DNA of 64,000 nt from Actinoplanes sp. TBRC 11911. Lineage in GTDB: Bacteria > Actinomycetota > Actinomycetes > Mycobacteriales > Micromonosporaceae. The stretch lies in contig NZ_JABBNC010000024.1 in assembly GCF_012933445.1 (NCBI RefSeq), forward strand, positions 62,001 through 126,000, read 5' to 3'. The notes below the pieces were generated by a model, which made no database searches, was not told the origin of the DNA, and was given only the letters and a program-made list of their open reading frames with translations. Below, in pieces: positions 35,388-43,800 of this stretch (position 1 is the first letter of the stretch; every line of letters begins with the position of its first letter). Both the position numbers and the translations under genes were made by a program.

Positions 35388-35740
35388 TACTTATACCTCT
35401 CTGTCGAAGCGGGCCACCCCAGAATGGCTCGCAACTCGTCCGGATGGGCCGGCTCCTGCGCACCGAGCTGCGAGTGAGCCAGCTGGTGAACGGTGTCGTA
35501 GTCGGTCTGGTGCCCATCGACTGTCGGCGGAGCCGGAGCTCGCCGCCATGCGTGCAATCAGTGTTCTCAAGGATCATCGGATCGCCGCAACCTGCACGTT
35601 TCGACCCGCCAACGTGCCGTAACGAGGCAGCACGGCACAACCGGCTTGATATTACTCGGCGATGCCGACCCGCCTCAGCTAGGCGGCTGACCAGAGAACT
35701 CCGATAATGGTCACACAACCGGAAACCGCGATGGCGGTCA
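35387..35740 (-). pseudogene. Decayed third copy of the unclassified glycosyltransferase-like gene
   Basis: The last about 110 codons of a relative of the 29961-30821 and 49318-50142 genes survive. In one frame RHRRVISSRL and GCGDPMILENTD then THGGELRLRRQ match RHKRVISNRL and YGDPMVLEDAD then GGEPRLERQ. A frameshift follows, and another frame continues DYDTVHQLAHSQLGAQ then HPDELRAILGWPAS to a TAA that overlaps the start of the methyltransferase-like gene. The N-terminal two thirds are missing; upstream sequence is AT-rich. The intact copy at 49318 precedes its methyltransferase-like partner in the same way. Confidence 0.82.
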
Positions 35741-35918
35741 CAAAATATCTTTAATACAACTTTTTGGTATTGATACCGGCACGCCATGACAATTCGTGTG
35801 TCTGACCATTACCCGCTGTTCGGCGCGGTTACCACCCGGAACAACTACTCCGCCAGGCCAGGGCCTACAGTGGACATTTGTGCTTTCCGCGGGCGCTGCA
35901 ACCCCTGCAACGCCGAAG
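35741..35918. other. AT-rich intergenic stretch
   Basis: No gene seen. This part is notably AT-rich (for example a CTTTAATACAACTTTTTGG stretch near 35750), unlike the surroundings. It lies between the decayed gene and the MMPL terminator and may be the scar of a rearrangement. Confidence 0.45.
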
Positions 35919-35969
35919 GGCCCGGTCTCGCGACGTCACGCCTGCCCCCGTGAGCCGTGAGACCGGGCC
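35919..35969 (-). terminator. Terminator-like hairpin of the MMPL operon
   Basis: GGCCCGGTCTC pairs with GAGACCGGGCC, with an inner TCACG/CGTGA stem in the loop. It lies 28 bp after the MMPL gene's stop. Confidence 0.6.
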
Positions 35970-35997
35970 ACCTCGCACTGCCGGGCCCTTGCCGTCG

Positions 35998-38169
35998 CTA
36001 CCCCATCGGCACCAGTTCGCGCTCGCGCTGCTCGACCGGCGCGGGCGCCTCGTGGGCGATCCGCGGCAACCAGCCCAGCCAGCGGGGCAACCACCAGTTC
36101 TTCTCGCCGAGCAGGGCCATCACCGCGGGCAGCAGCACCGCCCGGACGATCGTGGCGTCCAGCAGGACCGCGGCCGCCAGACCGACGCCGAGCTGCTTGG
36201 TGGACGCCAGCGGAAGCGTCGCGAACAGGGCGAAGACCGCCATCATCACCACCGCGGCGCTGGTGATCACGCCCGCCGTGCGGCCGATGCCCTCACGCAC
36301 CGCCTGCTTGGTCGACAGGCCGCGGTCGTGCCCCTCACGGATGCGGCTCAGCACGAAGACGTGGTAGTCCATCGACAATCCGAACAGGATGATGAACAGG
36401 AACAACGGCATCCAGTTCGTGATCCCGCCGCTCGCCTTGAACCCGAGCTGGTGCTCGAAATGCCCGTACTGGAAGACCCAGACCAGCATTCCGTACGCCG
36501 CGGCGACCGACAGCAGGTTCAGCACCACGCCGGTCAGCGCGATCACGACCGAGCGGAACGACACCAGCAGCAGCAGGAACGCCAGTCCCAGGACGAACCC
36601 GAACACCCACGGCAGGCTCGCGTCCAACCGTGCGTTGAAGTCGGCACCACCCGCCGTCTCGCCGGTGACCAGCGCTGTCGCACCCGGCAACCGGCCGAAG
36701 GTCGCCGGCACCACGTCCTGGCGCAGGAACGTCAGCGACGCGTCGGCGGGCAACCCGACCGACACCACCGCGACCGTGCCGGCCGGGTTGATCCGCACGT
36801 CGACCGGGCCCGCCAGCCGGCCGCCGCTCTTCGCGACAGCGGTCTTGAACGCGCCCAGCTCCCGGTCGAACGCCGCGCCCTTGACCGTGGGCGCCTGGAC
36901 GACGATCTCGGCCGGGGTGGTCTCGCTCGGGAAGGAACGGTCGATCGCCGCGAACGCCACCACCACCGGCGCGTTCGGCGACAGATCCTCCACGCTCTCC
37001 CCCTTGGTCTTGAGGTCGAGGGTCGGAGCGGCCAGCGCGGCCAGGGCGGCGATCGCGATCAGGGCGGAGATCAGCGGCTTGGCCAGCACGACCCGCAGCA
37101 CCGCGTTCCACACTCGGCCGCCCTCGCGCCGGCGGTACAACCCGGGGATCTTGACGGCGTCGACCCGGTCGCCGAGCGCCGACAGCAGCGCCGGCAGCAC
37201 GGTGAGCGAACCCAGCACGGCCGTGGCCACCACCAGGATCGTCCCGACCGCGAAGCTGGTGAACGTCGCGTCCAGCGTGAAGAACATGCCGGCCATCGCC
37301 ACGATCACGGTGAGGCCGGAGACCCAGATCGACCGCCCCGATGTCTGCGCCGCGATCACCAGCGCCCGATGCGCGTCGGCGCCGTTGCGACGTTCGTCAC
37401 GTTCACGCTTGATATAGAACAGGCAGTAGTCGACCCCCACCGCAAGGCCGACCAGCAGCATCACGTGCATCGTCGTGTCGACCGTGGGCGCGAACCGGCT
37501 GGCGAACGCGAGCAACCCCAGCGCCGCGACCACCGCCGTGACCGCCAGCGCGACCGGCAGCAGCGCCGCCACGACCGCACCGAAGGCGATCAGCAGAATG
37601 CCCAGGGTGACCGGGATGGACAGCAGCGAGAGCCGCTGCAGCCCGCTGTCCAGGGCGTCACCGATCAGCTTGTCGCCGCTGGCGTCGCCGGCCTCCGCGA
37701 TGTAGAGCTCCGGATGCGCGGCCTGCATCCGCTCGACCGTGTCGAGAGCCGGCCCGACCCGCTCCTTGGCGGTGTCCGCGTCGCCCGTGATGCTGAACGA
37801 GATCAGCGACGACTTCCCGTCCGGTGACTCGATCGGCTTGCCGATGCCGGTCACGCCGGCGGTGGTGCCGAGAGCCTTGGTCACGTCCGCGACGGCCGCC
37901 GACCGATCCGTGCCGGCCCGGTTCTGCACCAGCACCATCTCACCGGCCGGCTGGTCCGGGAACCCGGCCGCCGCGACGATGCGATCGGCCCGCCCGGAGT
38001 CCCCGTGCCCTTGCTCGGCACTCGTCGCCTCGCGGGTCCCGATGTGTCCGCTGAGGACGGTCACCCCCACGACGAAGGCGATCCAACCCAGGATCGCGAG
38101 CGCCCGATGACGGGCACTCCACATCGCAGCACGAGCCGCGATCCCCTTGACGTTCTCCGTGTTCCTCAT
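35998..38169 (-). CDS. MMPL-family RND transporter
   Basis: A 723-residue transporter with the MmpL layout: TM1 (ALAILGWIAFVVGVTVLSG), a large periplasmic-side loop, five helices, a second loop and six more helices. The proton-relay-type segment appears as VGLAVGVDYCLFYIKRERDER after TM4 and again as ILFGLSMDYHVFVLSRIREGHDRG after TM10, each with the Asp-Tyr pair typical of MmpL proteins. Such proteins export lipids or lipid-linked products. It is the last gene of a sensor kinase, response regulator, transporter operon, so expression is probably signal-dependent. Confidence 0.92.
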   Translation of the reverse strand: MRNTENVKGIAARAAMWSARHRALAILGWIAFVVGVTVLSGHIGTREATSAEQGHGDSGRADRIVAAAGFPDQPAGEMVLVQNRAGTDRSAAVADVTKALGTTAGVTGIGKPIESPDGKSSLISFSITGDADTAKERVGPALDTVERMQAAHPELYIAEAGDASGDKLIGDALDSGLQRLSLLSIPVTLGILLIAFGAVVAALLPVALAVTAVVAALGLLAFASRFAPTVDTTMHVMLLVGLAVGVDYCLFYIKRERDERRNGADAHRALVIAAQTSGRSIWVSGLTVIVAMAGMFFTLDATFTSFAVGTILVVATAVLGSLTVLPALLSALGDRVDAVKIPGLYRRREGGRVWNAVLRVVLAKPLISALIAIAALAALAAPTLDLKTKGESVEDLSPNAPVVVAFAAIDRSFPSETTPAEIVVQAPTVKGAAFDRELGAFKTAVAKSGGRLAGPVDVRINPAGTVAVVSVGLPADASLTFLRQDVVPATFGRLPGATALVTGETAGGADFNARLDASLPWVFGFVLGLAFLLLLVSFRSVVIALTGVVLNLLSVAAAYGMLVWVFQYGHFEHQLGFKASGGITNWMPLFLFIILFGLSMDYHVFVLSRIREGHDRGLSTKQAVREGIGRTAGVITSAAVVMMAVFALFATLPLASTKQLGVGLAAAVLLDATIVRAVLLPAVMALLGEKNWWLPRWLGWLPRIAHEAPAPVEQRERELVPMG

Positions 38170-38243
38170 GGCGAAAACGCTATGAAGTCAGAAGACCCCG
38201 ATCGATACCGCAGACTCCCGTATCCGTGGTAGGGGTAGCACTA

Positions 38244-38888
38244 CTATCCCTGGAGGTAGGCCAGCACGGCCAGCACCCGGCGGTGCTGTTCCTCGTCCTG
38301 GAACAGGTTGAGCTTGGTGAAGATGTTGCGCACGTGCTTCTCGACCGCGCCGTCGGTGATGACCATCTTGCGCGCGATCGCGGCGTTCGTCAGGCCCTCG
38401 GCCATGTAGGCCAGCACCTCGCGCTCGCGCGGGGTGAGGTTGCGCAGCGGGTCGTCGCGGCGGCGGCGGACCAGCAGCTGGCTGACCACCTCGGGGTCGA
38501 GAACGGTGCCGCCGCCGGCGACGCGGGTCAGCGCGTCCAGGAAGTCGGCGATCTGCGAGACCCGGTCCTTCAGCAGATAGCCGACCGCGCCCAGGCGGTC
38601 GGCCAGCAGATCGTCGGCGTACGAGACCTCGACGTACTGCGAAAGCACCAGGATCGGGCTGCCGGGCACCCGGCTGCGGGCCTCGACCGCGGCGCGCAGG
38701 CCCTCGTCGGTGTGTGAGGGCGGCATCCGTACGTCCACGATGGACACGTCGGGCCGGTGTTCGACGATCGCGTCGACGAGGGAAGGCCCGTCGCCGACAA
38801 CGGCCACCACCGCATGACCGTTCTCTTCGACGAGCCGGACCAGTCCCTCGCGCAACAGCACCGCGTCGTCGGCAATCACCACCCGCAT
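38244..38888 (-). CDS. NarL/LuxR-type response regulator
   Basis: A 214-residue two-component regulator. The receiver begins MRVVIADDAVLLREGL with acidic pocket Asp7 and Asp8 and phospho-acceptor Asp in VSIVDVRMPP (about residue 52); Lys in LLKDRV closes the site. The LuxR helix-turn-helix is LTPREREVLAYMAEGLTNAAIARKM...VEKHVRNIFTKL. It lies 12 nt after the kinase gene and 74 nt before the MMPL gene, which it probably controls. Confidence 0.94.
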   Translation of the reverse strand: MRVVIADDAVLLREGLVRLVEENGHAVVAVVGDGPSLVDAIVEHRPDVSIVDVRMPPSHTDEGLRAAVEARSRVPGSPILVLSQYVEVSYADDLLADRLGAVGYLLKDRVSQIADFLDALTRVAGGGTVLDPEVVSQLLVRRRRDDPLRNLTPREREVLAYMAEGLTNAAIARKMVITDGAVEKHVRNIFTKLNLFQDEEQHRRVLAVLAYLQG

Positions 38889-38900
38889 GCGGCCATGGTG

Positions 38901-40202
38901 TCAGATCGGCAATGCGGCCGTGAGCCGTGTGCCCGCGCCGCCCGGGCTGTCCACGTGCAGGACCCCGCCGGCGGCCCGGACCCGGTCGTCCAGCCCGGCG
39001 AGTCCGTGGCCCTTGGCCAGGCTGGCCCCGCCGACGCCGTCGTCGGCCACGGTGATCATCAGGCCGGCCGCGAGGCGCTCGACGGTGACCTGGACCTCAT
39101 TGGCGTGGCTGTGCTTGGCGACGTTGGTGAGCGCCTCGGCGACCACGAAGTAGGCCGTCGACTCGAGGGTCGGTTCCAGCCGCTCGGTGACCGGGGCCTC
39201 CAGGTCGACCGGGATGGTGCAGCGTCCGGCCAGGGCGGTCAGCGCCGCCTGCAGGCCCCGGTCGACCAGGATCGGCGGGGCGATGCCGCGGGACAGCGCG
39301 CGGAGTTCGTCGAGCGTCTCGCGGGTCTGTTCGAGGGCTTCCTTGACGGTGGCGCGGGCGGCTTCCGGGTCGGTGGCGAACTGCTGCTCGGCACGGCCCA
39401 GGTCCATCGCGAGCCGGACCAGTCGTTGCTGCGGCCCGTCGTGGATGTCGCGTTCGAGCCGGCGCAGCGCGGTCGCCTCGGCGGAGACGGCGGCGGCCTT
39501 CTGCGCCTGGGCCACCTCGCGGGCCGCGTTGGCCTCGGCCACCTGCTCGCGCAACTCGTTCATGCCGCTGAGCAGACCCCTGGCGAAGTACGCCTCGAGC
39601 AGCGCCGCACCCCGCACCACCGGGTAGAGCGTGCCCAGGAAGAAGATGCCGACGGCCAGGTAGAAGAAGACGCGGGTGCCGTAGTCGCCGTTCAGTCCGA
39701 GCAGGTCCGGCAGGTCCTGGTCGTTCGGGCCGTTCGGGACCGTCCAGCCCCACAGGCCCCAGGTGAGGCCGCCGAGCGTGCCCGCCCACCAGGTCACCAC
39801 GAACGCGAACGAGATGGTGCTGGGGATGAACCGGAACATGCCGTGCAGCAGGTCGAGCCAGGTCTGCCCGTCGGTGAACGGGACGAACATCCGCCGCATC
39901 AGGTCGCCCTCGGGGCGTTTCTTGTAGTACGGATGCTGCATCTTGTAGCCGAAGACCGGGCCGATCCGGGCGCGCTCGAAGATCGCGAAGCCGCGCGCCA
40001 TGAACAGGGTGCCGACCAGGATCGGAATGCCCACCCAGATGATGGCGGTGCCCACGCCCAACCAGAACGCGGTCATGAAGAGTACGTTCGCGACGATGCC
40101 TAGCGGGAAGCCGACCAGCACGTATTGGGTGTCGATGCCGAGCCGGCGGATAACGCGCAGGGCCGGTGCGGGGGCGTACGGGGCGGTGGCCTGGGTTGTC
40201 AT
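38901..40202 (-). CDS. Membrane sensor histidine kinase (NarX/DesK-like)
   Basis: A 433-residue kinase. The N-terminal half contains a sensor domain with four or more helices (IVANVLFMTAFWLGVGTAIIWVGIPILVG and later pairs). The HisKA_3 phospho-acceptor is RDIHDGPQQRLVRLAMDLG, and the ATPase has N-box EALTNVAKHSHA, then ITVADDGVGG and GHGLAGLDDRV. It pairs with the next gene's regulator. ATG 40202 is chosen because TAGCGT lies exactly 7 nt upstream, matching the tetR promoter. ATG 40220, in frame and preceded by GGGAGG, is a serious alternative. Confidence 0.92.
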   Translation of the reverse strand: MTTQATAPYAPAPALRVIRRLGIDTQYVLVGFPLGIVANVLFMTAFWLGVGTAIIWVGIPILVGTLFMARGFAIFERARIGPVFGYKMQHPYYKKRPEGDLMRRMFVPFTDGQTWLDLLHGMFRFIPSTISFAFVVTWWAGTLGGLTWGLWGWTVPNGPNDQDLPDLLGLNGDYGTRVFFYLAVGIFFLGTLYPVVRGAALLEAYFARGLLSGMNELREQVAEANAAREVAQAQKAAAVSAEATALRRLERDIHDGPQQRLVRLAMDLGRAEQQFATDPEAARATVKEALEQTRETLDELRALSRGIAPPILVDRGLQAALTALAGRCTIPVDLEAPVTERLEPTLESTAYFVVAEALTNVAKHSHANEVQVTVERLAAGLMITVADDGVGGASLAKGHGLAGLDDRVRAAGGVLHVDSPGGAGTRLTAALPI

Positions 40203-40209
40203 GCCTTTG

Positions 40210-40215
40210 ACGCTA
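40210..40215 (-). promoter_or_regulatory. Candidate leaderless -10 for the kinase operon
   Basis: TAGCGT followed by CAAAGGC and ATG 40202. The stretch differs by two bases from the tetR promoter end (TATCGT CAAACGC ATG). Confidence 0.4.
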
Positions 40216-40297
40216 GGCATCGGCGTCCTCCCATCCGATCCCGCTGACCGCCCGATCGACAGTAGGGTTAACCCGACCCTAGGCCGGGCGAACAACC

Positions 40298-42616
40298 CTA
40301 CGGCAGCTGGTACACGGTCACCGGGCCGTCGGAGAAACGCGCGGTCGCGACCTTGCCCAGGTCGGGCGAGACGCCGCCGGTGGCCCGCTGGTCCGCGAAG
40401 AGCCACCGCACGTTGAACTGCCGACGCAGCTCGGCGACGTCGGCCGCCCGCGCACTCTGGAAGACCCGCTGGTTGAGCTGGTACACGGGCTGTTCGGGAG
40501 CGGGCTGGAAGTTGTAGCGCTGCCCGTTCACGCCGTCCTGCGCCACCGCCTGGTCGGTGTAACCCCAGCTCTCGACCACCGCGCGGCGGCCGCTGAGCCC
40601 GCTCACCCAGAACGCCCGCGCGTCGCAGAGGTCCGGCGAGGAGATGGCGACGCAGTGCACGTTGGTGGCGATCACGTCGTCGTCGCCGGAATGCTTCTGC
40701 AGCCAGAGCGCGGCGGTCATCTCGGCGCCGGTCACCTCGCTGGCGGGTTTGTTGGGCGTCGGCGGCGGGTTGGTGAGCGCCCGGTAACCGTCCTGGACGC
40801 GCTGGTCGAAACCGCTGCCCAGGCCGGCGCCGACCACGGCGGCGAGCAGCGCGATCGGGATCGCCCGCCACGCCATCCGCTTGGTGGCGAACCGCCAGAC
40901 CGCGAGGCCGATCGCGATCACCACGGCGGCCAGCAGCGCGGTCCGTAGGAGCGGCCAGGTCAGCGCCCACGCCCAGGACACCACCTTGTGCGGCGGGATC
41001 GCCACCGGTGGCGCGAGCGCGGACCACAACCCGCCGGCCAGCAGACCGGCCACCACCGGCCGCCACCCTCGTTCGTGGTCGGCGAGCAGCCAGACGGTGC
41101 CGACCGTGGCGAACGGGATCACCCCGATGAAGAAGTAGGCCTGGCTGAGCGACGGGTGCCAGAGCAGCCAGGCGGCCCCGAGCCCGGACAACGTCATACC
41201 GGCCAGCAGCCAGGCGGCGGGCTCGCCGCGGGTGCGCCGGGTGCCGATGGCGGCGAGCGAGAGCAGGCGCGGGCCTTGCATGAGCATGCACCACACGGTG
41301 ATACCCGCGATGAACACCAGACCGGCCGCGGACGCGTTGGCCACCCCGAACGGGAGGAACCGGCTTCCGTCGATCTTGTCCTGGTAGCCGATCGTGGCCT
41401 TGTACGGCGCGAACCCGTTGAGCAGGGCGAACGGCTGCAGGCCCAGGACGCTGGCACCGCCGCCCGCGAAGAGCTTCGTCTGCAGCACCGTCGCCGCCGC
41501 GACGACACCGAGGAACGTGAGCGCACCGGCGAACCGCTCCCGGTGCTTGAACCACAGCATGACGGTGACCACCAGCATGCCGGCGACCACGGGTGGCAAC
41601 GCACTCGATTTCGCGCCGGCGCAGGCCAGCGCCAGCGGGCCGACCAGGAGCCAGGCCCACCGCAACCTGCGACCGCGGACGAGGTCGACCGCGAGCAGCA
41701 CGAGAAGGCCGACCAGCGGGAGCGCGTAGACCTGGGACGGGCTGAGCAGGACCAGCGGCGTGCCGCCACCGGCCGGGCCGACCGGAGCACCCAGCACGAG
41801 GGGTCGCCCGAGGATCGCGACCACCCCGCCGAGCGCGCCGGCCCACCATTTGCCGGCCAGATCCCGGGCGAGCACCGCGGCGACGAAGACCGCGGTCGCG
41901 GCGACCGGCAGGATCCAGAGCCGGAACAGCACGACGGACGGGTCGATCCGGGTGACCATGCTGCCGACGGCCATGTCGGCGTCGGCGAGATACGTGTAGC
42001 GCAGCGTGTTCCCGGCCAGCTGCGGCACCTGGAACGGCATCGACCTGGTCATCTCGTGCACGAGCGCGAGGTGGTACATCAGGTCCTGGTAGTAGACCGC
42101 GGTGACCGGCGGCAGCGGATTGGACCGCCACCACGTGTAGATGATCACCACGACCACCACGAGGCCACCGGCCATGATCCAGGACCAGCGCACCGGCAGC
42201 GGCTCCGGCTCGGCGATCCGCCAGTGACCGCGCAGCCTCGGCACCGCGGCGAAGAGCACCAGAATCAGCAGCGGCCAGCCGGGCAGCAGCGCCTGCAGTC
42301 CGGTGGCGGCCGCCAGGGCCCAGCCGACGAGCATGACGAGCAGGCCGGTCGCGGCGCCCAGGCCGAGGTCCTCGGGCCAGTTGCCGCGGCTGCCGCGCAA
42401 CGCGCGGTGCACCAGGGTGCCGGGCAGCACGACGCCCAGGCCGAGATAGAGCACGTAGAGCGCGATATCGGGGATCGGGGTGTCGGTCTGCACGAGACCG
42501 CCCACGGCGAGCGCCGCGGGCACGATCCAGGGAAGAATCCTGGGGAAGAGCTGGGTCTTCTTACGCCTGGGAACCTGTGCCTCAGCCGGTTCGGCGGAAA
42601 GGACCGTCGTCGTCAC
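40298..42616 (-). CDS. GT-C-like polytopic membrane protein, last gene of the acyl operon
   Basis: A 772-residue membrane protein with about 14 helices and a C-terminal extracytoplasmic domain (from about residue 620: LWLQKHSGDDDVIATNVHC, then WVSGLSGRRAVVESWGY). The large early loop YTWWRSNPLPPVTAVYYQDLMYHLALVHEMTR contains an Asp-rich acidic candidate active site like GT-C transferases that use polyprenyl-phosphate sugars. GTG 42616 overlaps the TGA of the luxC-like gene (GTGA). Coupling to the acyl genes suggests the acylated or reduced product meets a lipid-linked sugar at the membrane. The fold is inferred. Confidence 0.68.
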   Translation of the reverse strand: MTTTVLSAEPAEAQVPRRKKTQLFPRILPWIVPAALAVGGLVQTDTPIPDIALYVLYLGLGVVLPGTLVHRALRGSRGNWPEDLGLGAATGLLVMLVGWALAAATGLQALLPGWPLLILVLFAAVPRLRGHWRIAEPEPLPVRWSWIMAGGLVVVVVIIYTWWRSNPLPPVTAVYYQDLMYHLALVHEMTRSMPFQVPQLAGNTLRYTYLADADMAVGSMVTRIDPSVVLFRLWILPVAATAVFVAAVLARDLAGKWWAGALGGVVAILGRPLVLGAPVGPAGGGTPLVLLSPSQVYALPLVGLLVLLAVDLVRGRRLRWAWLLVGPLALACAGAKSSALPPVVAGMLVVTVMLWFKHRERFAGALTFLGVVAAATVLQTKLFAGGGASVLGLQPFALLNGFAPYKATIGYQDKIDGSRFLPFGVANASAAGLVFIAGITVWCMLMQGPRLLSLAAIGTRRTRGEPAAWLLAGMTLSGLGAAWLLWHPSLSQAYFFIGVIPFATVGTVWLLADHERGWRPVVAGLLAGGLWSALAPPVAIPPHKVVSWAWALTWPLLRTALLAAVVIAIGLAVWRFATKRMAWRAIPIALLAAVVGAGLGSGFDQRVQDGYRALTNPPPTPNKPASEVTGAEMTAALWLQKHSGDDDVIATNVHCVAISSPDLCDARAFWVSGLSGRRAVVESWGYTDQAVAQDGVNGQRYNFQPAPEQPVYQLNQRVFQSARAADVAELRRQFNVRWLFADQRATGGVSPDLGKVATARFSDGPVTVYQLP

Positions 42617-43800
42617 GCGGCGAGCGTAGTAAGGCGCGTAAATTCACGCGGCAGGTCGTACCCGTCCCAGATCGCGCCGAATGTCAGGGCCGACCCGAGC
42701 GGAACGATCCGGTCCACCCCGCGACCGCCGAGCGCTAACGCGAACTCCCGCAACTCGTCCGGCTGGAACCCGAAGTGCGCGAACGTCTGGTCCTGCCGGT
42801 TCATCGCCGGCACCAGGTCGAGCAGCGAGCCGACCTCGGCGAACGGGAACGCGCCCGCGCCGATCCAGTACCGCGGCGCCTGCGGGACCGCGGTGAGCGA
42901 CAGCGACGTGACGGTGTTGGCCGGGAAGTCGATCGCCGAGACGGCGCCGGTGGCGGCCAGCTCGTACGCGTTCACCCGTTTCTCCACCGCCATCGACGCG
43001 TCGACCGCCCAGCCGCGCTGGTCGACCACGTCCAGCAGCAGCTCGACGAACTGCTCGCGGACGTCACCGGTCTCCGAACCGACCAGGAAGACTGTGCGCG
43101 GGGACGAGCAGGCGGCCTGGTCGAACCAGTAGGAGTCGTTGCTGAACCCGACCACGGCGTCGCGCCGGGCCTTCGGGGAGGCCGCACGCCACCCGTCCGC
43201 CGAGATGGCGGCCCAGGAGGTGCGGTCGGCGAAGGTCATGTCGCGCGCGGACGGACGCAGCGGTTGCTTGCGGATCGAGTTGATCGCGTTGTCGCCACCC
43301 CAGATCACCCGCAGGTCGCACCACTGGCTCAGCGCCGCGGTCACGGCGTCGTCCCGGCCGTACGTGATCATCCGCTGGGTCCGGGCGATCACCGGGTCGG
43401 CATCGGCGAGCACCTCGTTGAGCGCTTCCAGGATGGTGTCGGCCGCGACCGCCGAGCGCTCCGAGATGCGCACGACGTTGTGGTTGCCGGCCAGCGCGGA
43501 GAGCGCCCACGAGTACACGAAGATGGTGTCCACGTTCGCCGGCGGCACGTGGAAGACGTTGCCGCGCGGGAAGACCAGCGCGTCCGGGTGCTGCATGCGG
43601 GCGATCGCGCGGTGCAGCTCGGCCGGGCGCAGGAAGAAGCCGAGCGAGCCCAGCTCCGGGTGCCGCCGGGCGACGGCGGGCGCGAGCAGCTTGCGGGCCA
43701 GCTTGGTGAGGAAGTCGACGACCCGGGGGTCGCCGACGGCCAGCCGGTCGTCGGACGGCGCGGTCAGGTCGCCCTCGACGCCGAAGCGATACCGGATCAT
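42613..43800 (-). CDS. LuxC-like acyl-CoA/acyl-protein reductase
   Basis: A 395-residue member of the LuxC (PF05893-type) family, which reduces a fatty acyl thioester or acyl-enzyme to the aldehyde with NADPH. The catalytic Cys231 is in FDQAACSSPRTVFLVG, the expected Q-x-x-C-S-S-P context. The cofactor side shows FPRGNVFHVPPANVDTIFVYSWALSALAGN and DLRVIWGGDNAINSIR. The ATG overlaps the TGA of the luxE-like gene (ATGA), reproducing the LuxC-LuxE partnership of bacterial fatty-acid reductase. No luxA/luxB is present, so the aldehyde is not for luminescence. Confidence 0.88.
   Translation of the reverse strand: MIRYRFGVEGDLTAPSDDRLAVGDPRVVDFLTKLARKLLAPAVARRHPELGSLGFFLRPAELHRAIARMQHPDALVFPRGNVFHVPPANVDTIFVYSWALSALAGNHNVVRISERSAVAADTILEALNEVLADADPVIARTQRMITYGRDDAVTAALSQWCDLRVIWGGDNAINSIRKQPLRPSARDMTFADRTSWAAISADGWRAASPKARRDAVVGFSNDSYWFDQAACSSPRTVFLVGSETGDVREQFVELLLDVVDQRGWAVDASMAVEKRVNAYELAATGAVSAIDFPANTVTSLSLTAVPQAPRYWIGAGAFPFAEVGSLLDLVPAMNRQDQTFAHFGFQPDELREFALALGGRGVDRIVPLGSALTFGAIWDGYDLPREFTRLTTLAA

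Noticed and set aside
35878..37827. Long plus-strand frame opposite the MMPL gene
   Set aside because: Arg/Gln/His-rich shadow; the minus strand carries a complete MMPL transporter.
40203..42134. In-frame upstream extension of the sensor kinase to about 1077 residues
   Set aside because: The extra part is a frame shadow of the 772-residue membrane protein and is not protein-like; the kinase starts at 40202 or 40220.
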